NCBI GenBank assembly: GCA_003214855.1
Contig: QCLC01000011.1
Location: forward strand, 1 to 46,239
DNA: 46,239 nucleotides
Direction of reading: 5' to 3'
From: Prochlorococcus sp. AG-412-I05
GTDB taxonomy: Bacteria; Cyanobacteriota; Cyanobacteriia; PCC-6307; Cyanobiaceae
Shown here: positions 1 through 9,397 of the stretch, piece after piece
Layout: the number at the start of each line of letters is the position of its first letter
Numbering within the stretch: the stretch's first letter is position 1
Program-made: the position numbers and the translations under genes
The notes under the pieces: model-generated
Told to the model about the DNA's origin: nothing
Databases searched by the model: none
The model's input: the letters and a program-made list of their open reading frames with translations, nothing else

Positions 1-1920
1 CCAAAATCGCAGAAAAAGCCCGCCTCAAAACCTGTGGCGGCATTACGCAAGCGCAAAAAAGAAACCACCCGGCAAAGGCAACGCCGACGGGCAATGGAGC
101 TGCGTGCAGCCCGCGAAGCGAAGCAAGTCAGGCCAGAAATGCTGATTGTTCCGGAGGCCAACCTCACAGTGCAGGAGCTGGCAGACATGCTCAGCATTGA
201 AAGCTCTGAGATCATCAAATCCCTTTTCTTCAAAGGGATTACCGCCACAGTCACCCAGTCACTAGATCTTCCCACAATCGAAGCAGTGGCCGAGGAGTTT
301 GGGGTGCCTGTCCTCCAGGACGACATCGAGGAGGCAGCCAAAAAGACAACGGAGATGATTGAGGAGACTGATCTAGCCCACCTGATCCGCCGTCCGCCTG
401 TGGTGACCGTGATGGGTCATGTCGATCACGGCAAAACCAGCCTGCTGGATGCAATCCGCAAAGCCAGGGTTGCCGCGGTTGAAGCCGGAGGCATCACCCA
501 GCACATCGGCGCCTATCAGGTGGAGATCGATCATGGCGGTCAGCCCCGCAAGATCACATTCCTTGACACACCAGGCCACCAGGCTTTCACTGCCATGCGC
601 GCCCGCGGCACCAAGGTCACGGACATCGCAGTTCTAGTTGTTGCTGCTGACGATGGTGTACGCCCTCAGACCCTGGAGGCCATCAGCCACGCACGCGCTG
701 CCAAGGTTCCGATCATTGTGGCGATCAACAAGACGGACAAGGAGGGAGCCTCTCCAGAACGGGTCAAGCAGGAACTTTCTGATCAGAACCTGCTATCCGA
801 AGAGTGGGGTGGTGATGTGGTGATGGTTCCCGTAAGTGCCATCAAAGGCGAGAACATCGACAAGCTTCTCGAGATGATTCTGCTGGTCACTGAAGTTGAG
901 GATTTGCAGGCCAACCCTGACCGTCTTGCCAAAGGCACCGTTATCGAAGCTCACCTCGATAAGGCCAAAGGGCCTGTTGCCACATTGCTAATCCAGAACG
1001 GCACCCTGAAAACCGGAGATGTGCTCGCCGCAGGCCCAGTGCTTGGCAAGGTGCGAGCCATGGTCGACGACAGCGGCGCCCGACTCAAACAAGCTGGTCC
1101 GTCTGGTGCCGTAGAGGCCCTCGGCTTCAGCGAAGTGCCAACAGCCGGAGATGAATTTGAGGTCTACCCAGATGAGAAGTCAGCAAGAGCCGTTGTGGGA
1201 GAACGCGCCTCCGATGCCCGTGCCACCAGGCTGGCCCAACAGATGGCCTCAAGGAGGGTGTCCCTCGCAGCCATGTCTGGCCAAGCAAGCGATGGCGAAC
1301 TCAAGGAACTCAACCTGATTCTCAAAGCCGACGTTCAAGGCAGTGTGGAAGCCATCCTGGGATCCTTGGAACAATTGCCGAAGGATGAGGTACAGGTTCG
1401 CGTGTTGCTCTCCGCGCCGGGTGAAATCACCGAAACTGATGTGGATCTTGCGGCTGCATCCGGTGCTGTGATTGTGGGCTTTAACACATCCATGGCCTCT
1501 GGAGCCAAGCGGGCCGCGGATGCAACGGGTGTAGACGTTCGTGATTACGACGTGATCTACAAGCTTTTGGAAGACATCCAGATGGCTATGGAAGGTCTAC
1601 TCGAGCCTGAGCTGGTGGAAGAATCACTTGGGGAAGCAGAAGTGCGTGCCGTCTTTACCATCGGCAAGAGCGCCGTGGCGGGCTGTTACATCACCACAGG
1701 CAAGCTGCAGCGCAACTGCAGAGTGCGCGTACGGCGTGGCAAACAGGTGGTATTCGAAGGCGATCTCGACTCCCTACGCCGCAATAAAGACGACGTCAAG
1801 GAGGTGGCCACAGGCTTCGAGTGCGGCATCGGCTGCGATCGCTTTGCCAACTGGGAAGAACGCGACATCATTGAAGCCCACAAACTAGTGACCAAGCGAC
1901 GCACGCTGAGTAGCTCATGA
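1..1920 (+). CDS. infB: Translation initiation factor IF-2, 5' end outside window
   Basis: IF-2 is the GTPase that places initiator fMet-tRNA on the 30S subunit and promotes 50S joining. The frame is open from base 1, so the start codon and the long cyanobacterial N-terminal extension lie upstream; the GTG at 34 is internal. Visible in order: a basic linker; the IF2 N-domain (about nt 150-300); the G domain with P-loop GHVDHGKT (about 415-438), DTPGH (565-579), NKTD (727-738) and SAIKG (G5); then the beta-barrel domains and the C-terminal fMet-tRNA-binding domain, ending at TGA 1918-1920. All GTPase motifs are intact and there is no frameshift. The next gene starts 25 bases on, so the two are probably co-transcribed. 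Assignment is secure. Confidence 0.98.
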   Translation, partial: PKSQKKPASKPVAALRKRKKETTRQRQRRRAMELRAAREAKQVRPEMLIVPEANLTVQELADMLSIESSEIIKSLFFKGITATVTQSLDLPTIEAVAEEFGVPVLQDDIEEAAKKTTEMIEETDLAHLIRRPPVVTVMGHVDHGKTSLLDAIRKARVAAVEAGGITQHIGAYQVEIDHGGQPRKITFLDTPGHQAFTAMRARGTKVTDIAVLVVAADDGVRPQTLEAISHARAAKVPIIVAINKTDKEGASPERVKQELSDQNLLSEEWGGDVVMVPVSAIKGENIDKLLEMILLVTEVEDLQANPDRLAKGTVIEAHLDKAKGPVATLLIQNGTLKTGDVLAAGPVLGKVRAMVDDSGARLKQAGPSGAVEALGFSEVPTAGDEFEVYPDEKSARAVVGERASDARATRLAQQMASRRVSLAAMSGQASDGELKELNLILKADVQGSVEAILGSLEQLPKDEVQVRVLLSAPGEITETDVDLAAASGAVIVGFNTSMASGAKRAADATGVDVRDYDVIYKLLEDIQMAMEGLLEPELVEESLGEAEVRAVFTIGKSAVAGCYITTGKLQRNCRVRVRRGKQVVFEGDLDSLRRNKDDVKEVATGFECGIGCDRFANWEERDIIEAHKLVTKRRTLSSS

Positions 1921-1945
1921 GGTTTCGCCCCACCTACAACTTGTT

Positions 1946-2731
1946 GTGATTGCCCAACGCGAACCACTGCTCTGGCTTCAGCTCATCGCTGTCGGGGCAA
2001 TCCCGATAGAATTGCTTTTACTGAGACTGGTTTTAGCCGGGGCAGATCTGGGGCCAGTTCCAGTCTTGGAGCGTCTACTCACCTGGGCTCTAGCGGTGTT
2101 AACGCCAACCCTCGTACTCTGGAAACGCCCTGCCGACTGGGGATCACTACTGCTACTGCGGCGCCCTCTGAGTCAACGCACAGAGGCCCAGCGTCAGCTC
2201 AGTGGTCTTCAGCAGGGCTTGATCCCGCGGTTGAGCCTCTTGGTCGGATCAACCGCCCTACTAGCCATGTTCTGGTGGATCGATCAATCTTCCATTTTGG
2301 TGATGGACCTCTCGCCATTACAAGGCAGCTCTCGACTGGTCACACTGCTTACGGCAGTCCCCCTACTTGCTCTCGTTCTTTGGCAATGGCAACAGCTCAC
2401 CCAAAGCATCTGGCTTCTGACCCGCTCCGACCAGGAACTTAACCAGGCCCCCTCTCTAAGCGAAGACCAACTTCTGCATCAACGACTTTGCTTGGGGTTG
2501 AGTCTGCTCACCATGCCGGAACTCCTAACAACATCTTCAAGTCCCGCGACGGCGATCAATCCAAAGCAACCCACCAGTAAGGAGAAGAGCTCCGATCTGA
2601 ATAGAGACATCGGAGAGGGGAACAATGCTCCCGGAGGAGGCACGCAAACCCATCGTCAACAAACCGATACAGGCGGAAGCGAAGAAAGCGAACCAGAACA
2701 CCCGCCGGAACCCCCGCCAAGGACTGAGTGA
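1946..2731 (+). CDS. Low-complexity-tail membrane protein (cyanobacterial)
   Basis: A 261-residue protein starting at a GTG, 25 bases after infB. The N-terminal two thirds are very hydrophobic, with helices near residues 7-30, 42-60, 90-113 and 128-145. The last about 50 residues are a hydrophilic low-complexity tail rich in Gly, Ser, Glu, Gln and Pro, ending EPPPRTE. This matches the cyanobacterial group called low-complexity tail membrane protein, which has no known function. The compositional break between the membrane part and the tail is seen directly. The position after infB suggests shared transcription, not a shared role. The GTG start keeps the first hydrophobic segment whole; the ATG at 2267 would remove two helices. 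Confidence 0.75.
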   Translation: MIAQREPLLWLQLIAVGAIPIELLLLRLVLAGADLGPVPVLERLLTWALAVLTPTLVLWKRPADWGSLLLLRRPLSQRTEAQRQLSGLQQGLIPRLSLLVGSTALLAMFWWIDQSSILVMDLSPLQGSSRLVTLLTAVPLLALVLWQWQQLTQSIWLLTRSDQELNQAPSLSEDQLLHQRLCLGLSLLTMPELLTTSSSPATAINPKQPTSKEKSSDLNRDIGEGNNAPGGGTQTHRQQTDTGGSEESEPEHPPEPPPRTE

Positions 2732-2839
2732 CTCTTGGATCAGTCGTTCTCTTAGCTCAGGATCCAACTTTGAGCCAGGACCAGAAGAATCGCCCAACAG
2801 TTCAAAAGCACAATGCTTGAATGTTAAGTTCCGCTCACT

Positions 2840-2911
<72 letters not shown>

Positions 2912-3116
2912 TCACTCTTTGCAATCTTTCTCCAAGAACTGAGAGCAACATGCCTTTTAAAACCCAAAGGCATATCCAATCCCTATAGCCAAAAGCCAAC
3001 CATGCGCAAAATACTAAAAAAGGCATACTTAAGCCTGACTGCTCCTCAATCAACAGCCAACTTTTCCGTATCTGACCTACAATTAGATCAAAATCATCGA
3101 TGATCTAATAGACAGA

Positions 3117-3514
3117 ATGTCTTCAAATCCTTCAACTAGCCTAGAAAGCCTTAAGCCAGTATGGCACTATTTCTGAAGAATCAGCCTAGATTTCTATCGC
3201 CTAATGCTTGGCAAGCTGTTCAGCAAAGGAGAGCGCAAAGGATCATCCCCATATATTGTTGCACTTAACAATGGCCTAAAAGGTTAAATACGAGAAGAAA
3301 TCTAGAATTATGCAAAGAGGTTCAGCAAACACTTTTCCAAGAGCAACCAAAAACAGCCGCATACGACTTCAGCTCGTCCCAGACCATCGATCTAGAATGC
3401 ACCATCAATCAAAGCAGATCAACAAAGGTCCCTATGAAGGTTCAACAGATCTTCCAAAAGATCATTGCTGATCAAAGAAAGGAAATTAAATTAAAGAACA
3501 GATTTCTAAACTAA
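3117..3514 (+). pseudogene. Decayed protein gene, family unknown
   Basis: Reading from ATG 3117 gives 19 codons ending WHYF, then an in-frame TGA (3174-3176). The same frame continues with protein-like sequence (ISLDFYRLMLGKLFSKGERK...) to TAA 3285. Coding character then moves to another frame from about 3281 (NLELCKEVQQTLFQEQ...), running 70-odd codons to TAA 3512 and including a Lys-rich end (IIADQRKEIKLKNRF). One nonsense change plus one frameshift would restore a protein of about 130 residues. Composition looks genic across the joins and there is no competing ORF. I do not recognise the family. It could instead be two unrelated short ORFs, but the continuity argues for one degraded gene. 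Confidence 0.45.
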
Positions 3515-4394
3515 TTATCAGAGCCATTGAGCCTAGCTATCGAGCAAAACTTTGCTGACATGATCCTGGCTCAAAACCATTAAGGCAATTCCAGTTTGTG
3601 TATCACTAAATCCAACAAGATCGCTGTTGAAGCACCCATGATTGTCGCTGCACAAACAGGCATCATTCCTTTGCCAAGCTCAGTAGATTGCTTCACCTTT
3701 TGCGTGGTGTGACTCTAATCGCTACAAATCATCTGTTCCATATCTGCCGACTAAGCATTATTCTTAGTGAAACTCGATCGCGAGATTGATGACATCTCAG
3801 GAGATGAGCCCAGCCGGCAAAATCAGGCGTTGGCCTCACTGTCCTCTGGGAATGCATTGGTTTACTGCTCATTCAACAGCCCTGCCCCCCAGCATTGGCC
3901 TTTGCTTGCATGCCTAAACAAGCCCAGCGAGCATCAGCAGCAAAGAGAGTTCAACTACCCCAATAGCAATCTCTTGCATTCAGTCATAAATCTTCCGAAA
4001 CCAGCCTATAAACCTATAAAGGCTAATACTGTACTCACCTTTAATACTATTAAAAAGCAGCCTTTATATCATCGCATTCTCGCGAGCCTAGGGCCACCAT
4101 AGCCACAAGAAATTTCCAAGCATCAGCAAAAATACGCCATTCTTTATTAAACATCATGCTACTCAATAATCTCGACAGGATGAATATCCTCAAAGGCAAG
4201 TACTGAGAAAAATTTTGCTCAGCTTGATTTGTGATAGCTGTCAATTGAAAGGCAACAATTAATCCTTGCCATAGAAGTTAATCCAATCCAATACTCTGCA
4301 TAAGTGTTACAAGGCCTCCTCCAATTCCAGCTATAAACATCTGGGACAATAGTCCGACAAACTAGATGTTCACCTACGCGAGGTCGTTAGAGGC
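3515..4394. other. AT-rich gap without a convincing gene
   Basis: Together with 2912-3116 this flanks the decayed gene above. The longest open frame, a GTG-started 111 codons at 3767-4102, has no ribosome binding site, no recognisable domain and irregular composition. Short protein-like fragments before 3767 are broken by stops. No tRNA, terminator-like hairpin or terminal inverted repeat was seen. It reads as gene-decay debris. Confidence 0.5.
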
Positions 4395-5582
4395 ATGGAA
4401 TCAACTCGCCTGAAGCGAATGCACGACAGTTACAAAAAGGACGCCCAGCTCGATGAAGTGTTTGTCGTCCTGACGATCGGCGCCAGCATGATTGCCACCT
4501 TGGGCCTACAGGCCAACAGTGCTGCGGTGGTGATTGGAGCGATGGTTGTCGCCCCATGGATCGAGCCCCTACGAGCAAGTGCCTTCGCCGTGTTAATTGG
4601 CGATATAAGACTGCTAATGGATGCCCTCCTAAGCCTTTTCGTAGGAGTGTTCATCACCCTCTTGCTCTCCGCCTTGCTGGGAGAAGTCGCGAACCTCCCC
4701 AAATTGGGTTCGGAAGTCTGGGACCGCACGAGTCCAAACCTGCTCGATCTAGGCATCGCCTTAGTCGCAGGTGCAATGGCCATATACGCAAAGTTGCGCA
4801 GAGACGCCGTGAGTTCCCTCGCAGGCACAGCCATTGCCGTGGCTCTCGTTCCACCGGTCTGTGTGATGGGTCTCTTAATTTCTTATCAAAACTGGGACGA
4901 TGCCTTTGGGGCCGGATTGCTATTCGCTACCAACCTGCTTGGCATTCTTAGCGGTGGACTTGTGATGATGGCCTGGAAAGAGCCCTCCTTTCTTCTACGA
5001 CTACGAGAAAGCAACCTCAGCGCCGCCAAATTTTTAGTGACGTTTGGATTAACAGCACTACTACTGATCCCCCTAACCAAACAGTTTGTGAGCCTTGTTG
5101 GCGAAAAGGATAGGGAGCAGACGCGCGAGCAAATTCAACGCACGATTGAGACCTTTCTGAAGCGCGAGACGCTGACCTTCGGTGGCAAAGAGGCGAAGGC
5201 AAAAGTGGCAAGTCTTGAGATCACCTGGGAAAAGAACCCACCAGAGATTCTTCTTGTGGTGTTAGTCACCAACCCTGCACAGCCCAGCCTCAAGCAGGTC
5301 TCAGCTGTACAGAAAGAAATCAACAAACGCCAAGAGCTGGATTACCAACTCATTGTTCAACGAGTTGTTGTTGTAGAAGGTCCTCCTGAGGAACCCAATC
5401 TGATCACAGGGAAAGAAGGGAAACTGATCAAAGATCCCAATCCAGAACTCACCCCAAATACCATCAAAGACACAGAAAAACAGTTTCAAATTCAAGAACT
5501 AGGCATAGACCAGGAGCAAAAAAATATGCAACAAAGAGCTCATGAAGGGACAACTCAACCAGCCGAGGTCAAAACTCCCTGA
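4395..5582 (+). CDS. DUF389 family membrane protein
   Basis: A 395-residue protein. The first 60% is the DUF389 hydrophobic domain (TIGR00341/TIGR00271 type), with five to six helices from about residues 22 to 215. Conserved-looking blocks are LGLQANSAAVVIGAMVVAPW (about 38-57), then PLRASAFAVLIGD, and later AGTAIAVALVPPVCVMGLL. The C-terminal about 180 residues are hydrophilic, with a KEINKRQELDYQL-type segment and a charged Gln-rich tail. The function of DUF389 is unknown; a membrane location is clear from sequence. The ATG at 4395 follows a GAGG-containing stretch. It stands alone, flanked by AT-rich DNA without genes. Confidence 0.85.
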   Translation: MESTRLKRMHDSYKKDAQLDEVFVVLTIGASMIATLGLQANSAAVVIGAMVVAPWIEPLRASAFAVLIGDIRLLMDALLSLFVGVFITLLLSALLGEVANLPKLGSEVWDRTSPNLLDLGIALVAGAMAIYAKLRRDAVSSLAGTAIAVALVPPVCVMGLLISYQNWDDAFGAGLLFATNLLGILSGGLVMMAWKEPSFLLRLRESNLSAAKFLVTFGLTALLLIPLTKQFVSLVGEKDREQTREQIQRTIETFLKRETLTFGGKEAKAKVASLEITWEKNPPEILLVVLVTNPAQPSLKQVSAVQKEINKRQELDYQLIVQRVVVVEGPPEEPNLITGKEGKLIKDPNPELTPNTIKDTEKQFQIQELGIDQEQKNMQQRAHEGTTQPAEVKTP

Positions 5583-5901
5583 AGACCTCTAGACATTGAT
5601 ATTGTCATCAAAGCTAATGCAATCTGTGGGATTTTGATTGCTTCAGTAGCTCCCACGTCTCACTGATAAACTTATACGCCAATAACAGTAAAAAACAGCC
5701 TTCAGCTAGTTTTCCGATCAGTTCGACAAGTACATTTTACATCGTATCGCATCAGGGACTAGTGATTACAGATAAATTCACCAGTGTATTCACAGACAAC
5801 CTGAAATCAAAAAAATTGCTATGTATGCAAGATATGCAAGTAGCTATCGCCAACAGCGAGATCTGCAGTCAAAGATAAAACTGGTCAGCTTGATAGAATA
5901 G
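5583..5901. other. Intergenic, no gene seen
   Basis: About 320 AT-rich bases between the DUF389 gene and the end of the leftward membrane-protein gene. No coding frame of note and no clear hairpin with a T-run were found. Confidence 0.5.
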
Positions 5902-6573
5902 CTAATTGTTTATTGTTCTTAGAACTAAGCTACTAATCCAATTTGCCGGCTTGGTTGGGCCAATGGATTCAATGAAAAGACACAAGCGAACTACGAAAGA
6001 ATTTCCCCGAATATTCAAGAAAATATCAGGATGTCTATTAGCATAATACTGAGGAATTAGTTGAGCCGTCCAGAGCACTAGCAAGGCACCTAAAAAACCA
6101 AATTTAAAGCAAATCAAGTTAATCCATTGAGGCAATTCGGAGACAGGATATTCTGTAAAAGGCAAAAAGTTCATGTTCGGGAAAGAAGTGATCTGTGCAT
6201 TGAGAAAAACAGTTATTATTACAAAAAACTGGCGACCAGCTAGATATTGTTGTGCGCGAATCTTAGAGCATACAAGTTGAAGAATTGAATAGGCCACAGG
6301 ATACTCTTTTTGAACATTGATCAATTGATCAGCGCTGCGATCAGAGAGACTAACAATCGCGATCTGTGTGCCCTCTAGGCTGCTAAGAAGCAAAAGCGTA
6401 AAAATCAATAGCAAAAAGGTTAGCCAAATGGGACTGCCAAATAAAAGTGTGAGTGAAGACTGCCCTGCAAGGATTCCAAAAACAACTATGTATAAAGTTG
6501 AAATCAACAACAGAAGGCTGAAGCTAAAAGAAAAATTGGCATGATCTTTCAGGATCACCTGCTTTTCCCTCAC
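5902..6573 (-). CDS. Silicon-transporter-like (SIT-L-type) five-helix membrane protein, 5' end possibly altered
   Basis: A 223-residue membrane protein with about five predicted helices: 14-36, 48-66, 112-132, 152-173 and 193-206. Between helices 2 and 3 it carries EGTQ (67-70) and GRQ (113-115) in the contexts SLEGTQIAIVSL and YLAGRQFFVIITVFL. Paired EGxQ...GRQ motifs are the hallmark of diatom silicon transporters (two pairs, ten helices) and of five-helix SIT-like proteins (one pair). The segment around ALLVLWTAQLIPQ also resembles the GQL region of SITs. Family placement is from remembered motifs and helix number only. The first 11 codons overlap modC sequence in antisense, and no ribosome binding site precedes ATG 6573. 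The native N-terminus may therefore have been replaced at the joint near 6,53x. If functional it would act in the cell envelope; the substrate is unproven. Confidence 0.5.
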   Translation of the reverse strand: MREKQVILKDHANFSFSFSLLLLISTLYIVVFGILAGQSSLTLLFGSPIWLTFLLLIFTLLLLSSLEGTQIAIVSLSDRSADQLINVQKEYPVAYSILQLVCSKIRAQQYLAGRQFFVIITVFLNAQITSFPNMNFLPFTEYPVSELPQWINLICFKFGFLGALLVLWTAQLIPQYYANRHPDIFLNIRGNSFVVRLCLFIESIGPTKPANWISSLVLRTINN

Positions 6574-7371
6574 TTGAATGTCGAGAACAATTTAAAGTAT
6601 GGCTATCGAAATCATGATCATAAAAGGAATGGGCCTGTTTTATCCCGTGTTTGTGAGGTACTTGAAATCGAGCATCTCTTATCCCGACATCCTAGATATT
6701 TATCTGGTGGCGAGTGCCAGAGAGTTGCGATCGGCCGAACTTTGCTTAGTAGTCCAGAAGCTTTATTGATGGATGAACCTCTAGCAAGTATTGATGAACG
6801 CTTACGAGACTCTATTTTAAATTATTTTGAACTCATTATTAAGGAGTGGAATATACCAACAATATTTATAAGCCACAATCAGTCTTTGGTTCAGCGATTT
6901 TCGAGCCATACCATCGTTGTGGATCGCGGAAAGGTCTTGTCAGCAGGCTTGACGTCAAATACCATTCAAAATTATGGTCCTGATATTTGGAAGTCTGCAA
7001 AAGGACCAATTAACCTGCTCAAAGTTGACTCAATTGATAATAATAGCGGATTTTCATTCGCCATTATTATCAATCAGAGACTCCAGCTTCCCAAGCATTA
7101 TCGGGCCAATGATTATAAAATGTATATTCAATTTTCGGCTAGCGATGTTGTCTTAAGCCAAAAGCTACTGAGGAATATAAGTAGTCGGAATCATCTTTAC
7201 GGCAAGGTGATGCGCTTTGTGGAGCAAGAGTCTTACGTTCTTGTGGCTATTGATGTTGGAAGTGTAGTTTGGTCTAAAATCACTTCAGAGGCCAAGAGAG
7301 AGCTTCAACTTACTATTGGTTGTTCGATTTATTGTTTGATTAAAACACAGAGTCTGCAATGTATTTTATAG
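6502..7371 (+). pseudogene. modC: Molybdate ABC transporter ATPase (ModC), N-terminal half missing
   Basis: Homology to ModC begins abruptly at about codon AAA 6526 (KRKIGMIFQD, the Q-loop; an in-frame TGA lies at 6499) and continues to the end. It includes LFPHL, the signature LSGGECQRVAIG, Walker B LLMDEPLASID, the H-loop FISHN and a C-terminal TOBE/Mop-like domain ending LIKTQSLQCIL. The whole segment before the Q-loop, including Walker A (GxxGxGKS), is absent: upstream DNA belongs to the antisense membrane-protein gene. Without Walker A the product could not bind ATP normally, so I call it a pseudogene even though 276 codons remain open from ATG 6541. No modA or modB is present here. Base composition is as AT-rich as its surroundings, consistent with long residence or decay. 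Confidence 0.75.
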
Positions 7372-7473
7372 GGACTCTATTGTCAGTTTGGGTTCGCCTT
7401 AATAACATTGCAGTTAATGGCAGTCATTGGCTTGTTTAATTTCCAAATCATATTTTGATCACTATTAAAAAAC

Positions 7474-7501
7474 AAAAAACCCCCTCTAAAGAGGGGGTTT
7501 T
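7474..7501 (-). terminator. Rho-independent terminator of psbA
   Basis: A perfect stem of ACCCCCTC and GAGGGGGT with a TAAA loop, flanked by A-run and T-run. On the minus strand the hairpin is followed by TTTTTTG. It lies about 45 bases past the psbA stop codon. It is symmetric enough also to stop rightward transcription from the modC remnant. Confidence 0.85.
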
Positions 7502-7543
7502 GAGGTTCAGCTGCTGCCAAACCTTGTATTGGAGATGATCAGA

Positions 7544-8620
7544 TCAGCCAATCGCAGGAGCAATCAGAGCCACAGGTGTGGACTCAGCAGCTGCCAGGTC
7601 GAGAGGGAAGTTATGAGCATTACGCTCGTGCATCACTTCCATACCGAGGTTGCTGCGGTTGAGCACATCAGCCCAGGTTGGTACAACTCTGCCTTGGGCA
7701 TCGAGAACCGACTGGTTGAAGTTAAAGCCATTCAAGTTGAAGGCCATGGTGCTAATACCCAGTGAGGTGATCCAGATGCAGATCACCGGCCAGGCAGCCA
7801 GGAAGAAGTGCAGACTGCGGCTGTTATTGAAGCTGGCGTACTGGAAGATCAAACGACCGAAATAACCGTGGGCAGCCACGATGTTGTAGGTCTCTTCCTC
7901 TTGGCCGAACTTATAGCCGTAGTTCTGAGACTCGGTTTCGGTGGTTTCACGAATCAGCGATGAGGTCACCAGTGAACCGTGCATGGCGGAGAACAAACTG
8001 CCGCCAAACATGCCCGCCACACCAATCATGTGGAAGGGATGCATGAGGATGTTGTGCTCTGCCTGGAACACCAACATGAAGTTGAAGGTTCCAGAGATGC
8101 CTAAAGGCATGCCATCCGAGAAGGAACCCTGACCAACGGGATAGATCAGGAAAACAGCAAAAGCTGCCGACAGCGGTGCGCTGTAGGCCACACAGATCCA
8201 AGGGCGCATGCCCAAGCGGTAGGAGAGTTCCCATTGGCGACCCAACCAGCAACAGATGCCGATCAGGAAGTGGAACACAACAAGCTGGTAAGGACCGCCG
8301 TTGTAAAGCCACTCATCAACAGAAGCAGCTTCCCAAATGGGATAAAAGTGCAGACCGATGGCGTTGCTGGAAGGAACAACAGCACCAGAAATGATGTTAT
8401 TGCCGTAGAGGAAAGAGCCAGCAACAGGCTCACGGATACCGTCGATATCAACCGGCGGTGCCGCAATAAAGGCAATGGTGAAGCAGATGGCAGCTGCCAA
8501 CAGCGTGGGAACCATCAGGACACCGAACCAACCCACATAAATGCGGTTATTGGTGGAGGTGACCCAATTGCAGAAGGATTCCCAGCCACTGAGGCGACCA
8601 CTGCGAATGGTGGTGGTCAT
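7544..8620 (-). CDS. psbA: Photosystem II reaction centre D1 protein
   Basis: A 358-residue D1 protein, essentially collinear with cyanobacterial D1. It binds P680, pheophytin, QB and the Mn4CaO5 cluster in thylakoid membranes. Recognisable stretches are [20 protein letters not shown] at the N-terminus, [15 protein letters not shown], the Mn/His region [20 protein letters not shown] and the C-terminal HNFPLDLA followed by the processed tail ending APAIG. The residue equivalent to position 130 is Gln (residue 129 here), the form typical of the constitutive D1:1 type rather than the high-light Glu form. It is monocistronic: own upstream region and a strong terminator. The ATG start is fixed by the conserved N-terminus. 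No classical ribosome binding site is visible, as in many cyanobacterial photosynthesis genes. Confidence 0.99.
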   Translation of the reverse strand: MTTTIRSGRLSGWESFCNWVTSTNNRIYVGWFGVLMVPTLLAAAICFTIAFIAAPPVDIDGIREPVAGSFLYGNNIISGAVVPSSNAIGLHFYPIWEAASVDEWLYNGGPYQLVVFHFLIGICCWLGRQWELSYRLGMRPWICVAYSAPLSAAFAVFLIYPVGQGSFSDGMPLGISGTFNFMLVFQAEHNILMHPFHMIGVAGMFGGSLFSAMHGSLVTSSLIRETTETESQNYGYKFGQEEETYNIVAAHGYFGRLIFQYASFNNSRSLHFFLAAWPVICIWITSLGISTMAFNLNGFNFNQSVLDAQGRVVPTWADVLNRSNLGMEVMHERNAHNFPLDLAAAESTPVALIAPAIG

Positions 8621-8655
8621 TGAGTTAAGTAAGAAAAAGAGCCCCCGAAGGGACA

Positions 8656-8728
8656 GCTATAAAATGCAGGCAAAACCTGCCAGAGCTAATTGTAAAGGAA
8701 CATTGCGCAATCTGTAAATGGATTGCGC
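8656..8728 (-). promoter_or_regulatory. psbA promoter region with two perfect dyads
   Basis: On the minus strand a -10-like TATAGC (8656-8661) lies about 35 bases before the psbA ATG. The perfect dyad GCAGG-CAAAA-CCTGC (8666-8680) sits directly upstream, where the spacer and -35 region would be. Further up is a second perfect dyad, GCGCAATC / 8-base spacer / GATTGCGC (8705-8728). Arms and spacings are seen directly. That these are operator sites is inference; the transcription start was not mapped. Confidence 0.45.
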
Positions 8729-8987
8729 TGGAAAAGATGTAGTCCTTGGCATCCACAAGAAAACCCCAGGAAAACTTAAGTTTTTTGGCCATGGATCCCT
8801 GCGCAGCAGCTCTTGGCCCTGATCCGCTGGCAAACATGCAAGCCGTCGCCTTGAAGAGATTGTGCCAATCTCCATGGAGCATCCTCGACGCAACAGGCTT
8901 GAGGCTCAAGCTGAGCTCATCAACTGGAGCCAAAGCCTGGCGCAGGCAAGCTGAACCCATTAGTAGTGGTTTACAACTCCTAATTGC
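8729..8987. other. Rest of the psbA upstream gap
   Basis: Between the psbA dyads and the lipoprotein gene there is no supported gene. Open frames on both strands (for example 8625-8960 minus) overlap the psbA promoter and have no family resemblance. The lipoprotein-gene promoter must lie here, but no clear -10/-35 pair was identified. Confidence 0.4.
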
Positions 8988-9329
8988 ATGCCGAGAATTG
9001 CGCCTGCTCTTTTTTCAACCCTCATGATGGTGGCTGGACTAATGGCCATCACAGGATGTCGAAAAAATCAGCCTTCATGGACGACAAGCCAAGCTGAAGC
9101 GATCAATCGTCTTGAACTCAGGCTCGATCAGCTCGAGCATCGGATAGGGCAAACGACCTCCTCCTCTACCGACACCAACAGCAAGACCCCCGCCGGGCCG
9201 ATCAAGTCACTGACCTTTCGCCTGGAATCAACTGATGGCCGACTAAGGGTTTACTGGGCCGACGGCAGTGACAGCGATCTCCTTTGCACGAAAGAACAAT
9301 CGACGCGGATTCAATGGGCATGTGGTTAA
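8988..9329 (+). CDS. Small putative lipoprotein
   Basis: A 113-residue protein beginning with a lipoprotein signal: Met-Pro-Arg, a hydrophobic core and the lipobox-like MAITGC, with the lipidated Cys at residue 24. A short coiled-coil-like stretch (EAINRLELRLDQLEHRIG, about residues 37-54) follows, then a Ser/Thr-rich linker. The compact C-terminal domain (LTFRLESTDGRLRVYWADGS...) ends in RIQWACG, with two Cys. It is probably an envelope-attached protein of unknown function. I do not recognise a named family. Confidence 0.65.
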   Translation: MPRIAPALFSTLMMVAGLMAITGCRKNQPSWTTSQAEAINRLELRLDQLEHRIGQTTSSSTDTNSKTPAGPIKSLTFRLESTDGRLRVYWADGSDSDLLCTKEQSTRIQWACG

Positions 9330-9397
9330 TTTCAGGAGCAATCGATCACACCTCTAAACCAACACTGAAAAAACCTTTGAATGGTTTAGGAAACATC

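Noticed and set aside
3767-4102. A 111-codon open frame after the decayed gene
   Set aside because: GTG start without ribosome binding site, irregular composition and no domain; most likely chance.
2912-4394. Possible genomic island integrated at the tRNA-Thr 3' end
   Set aside because: No integrase, no direct repeat of the tRNA end and no mobile-element gene were found; only decay is seen.
8625-8960. A 111-codon leftward frame upstream of psbA
   Set aside because: It overlaps the psbA promoter and dyads and shows no family resemblance.
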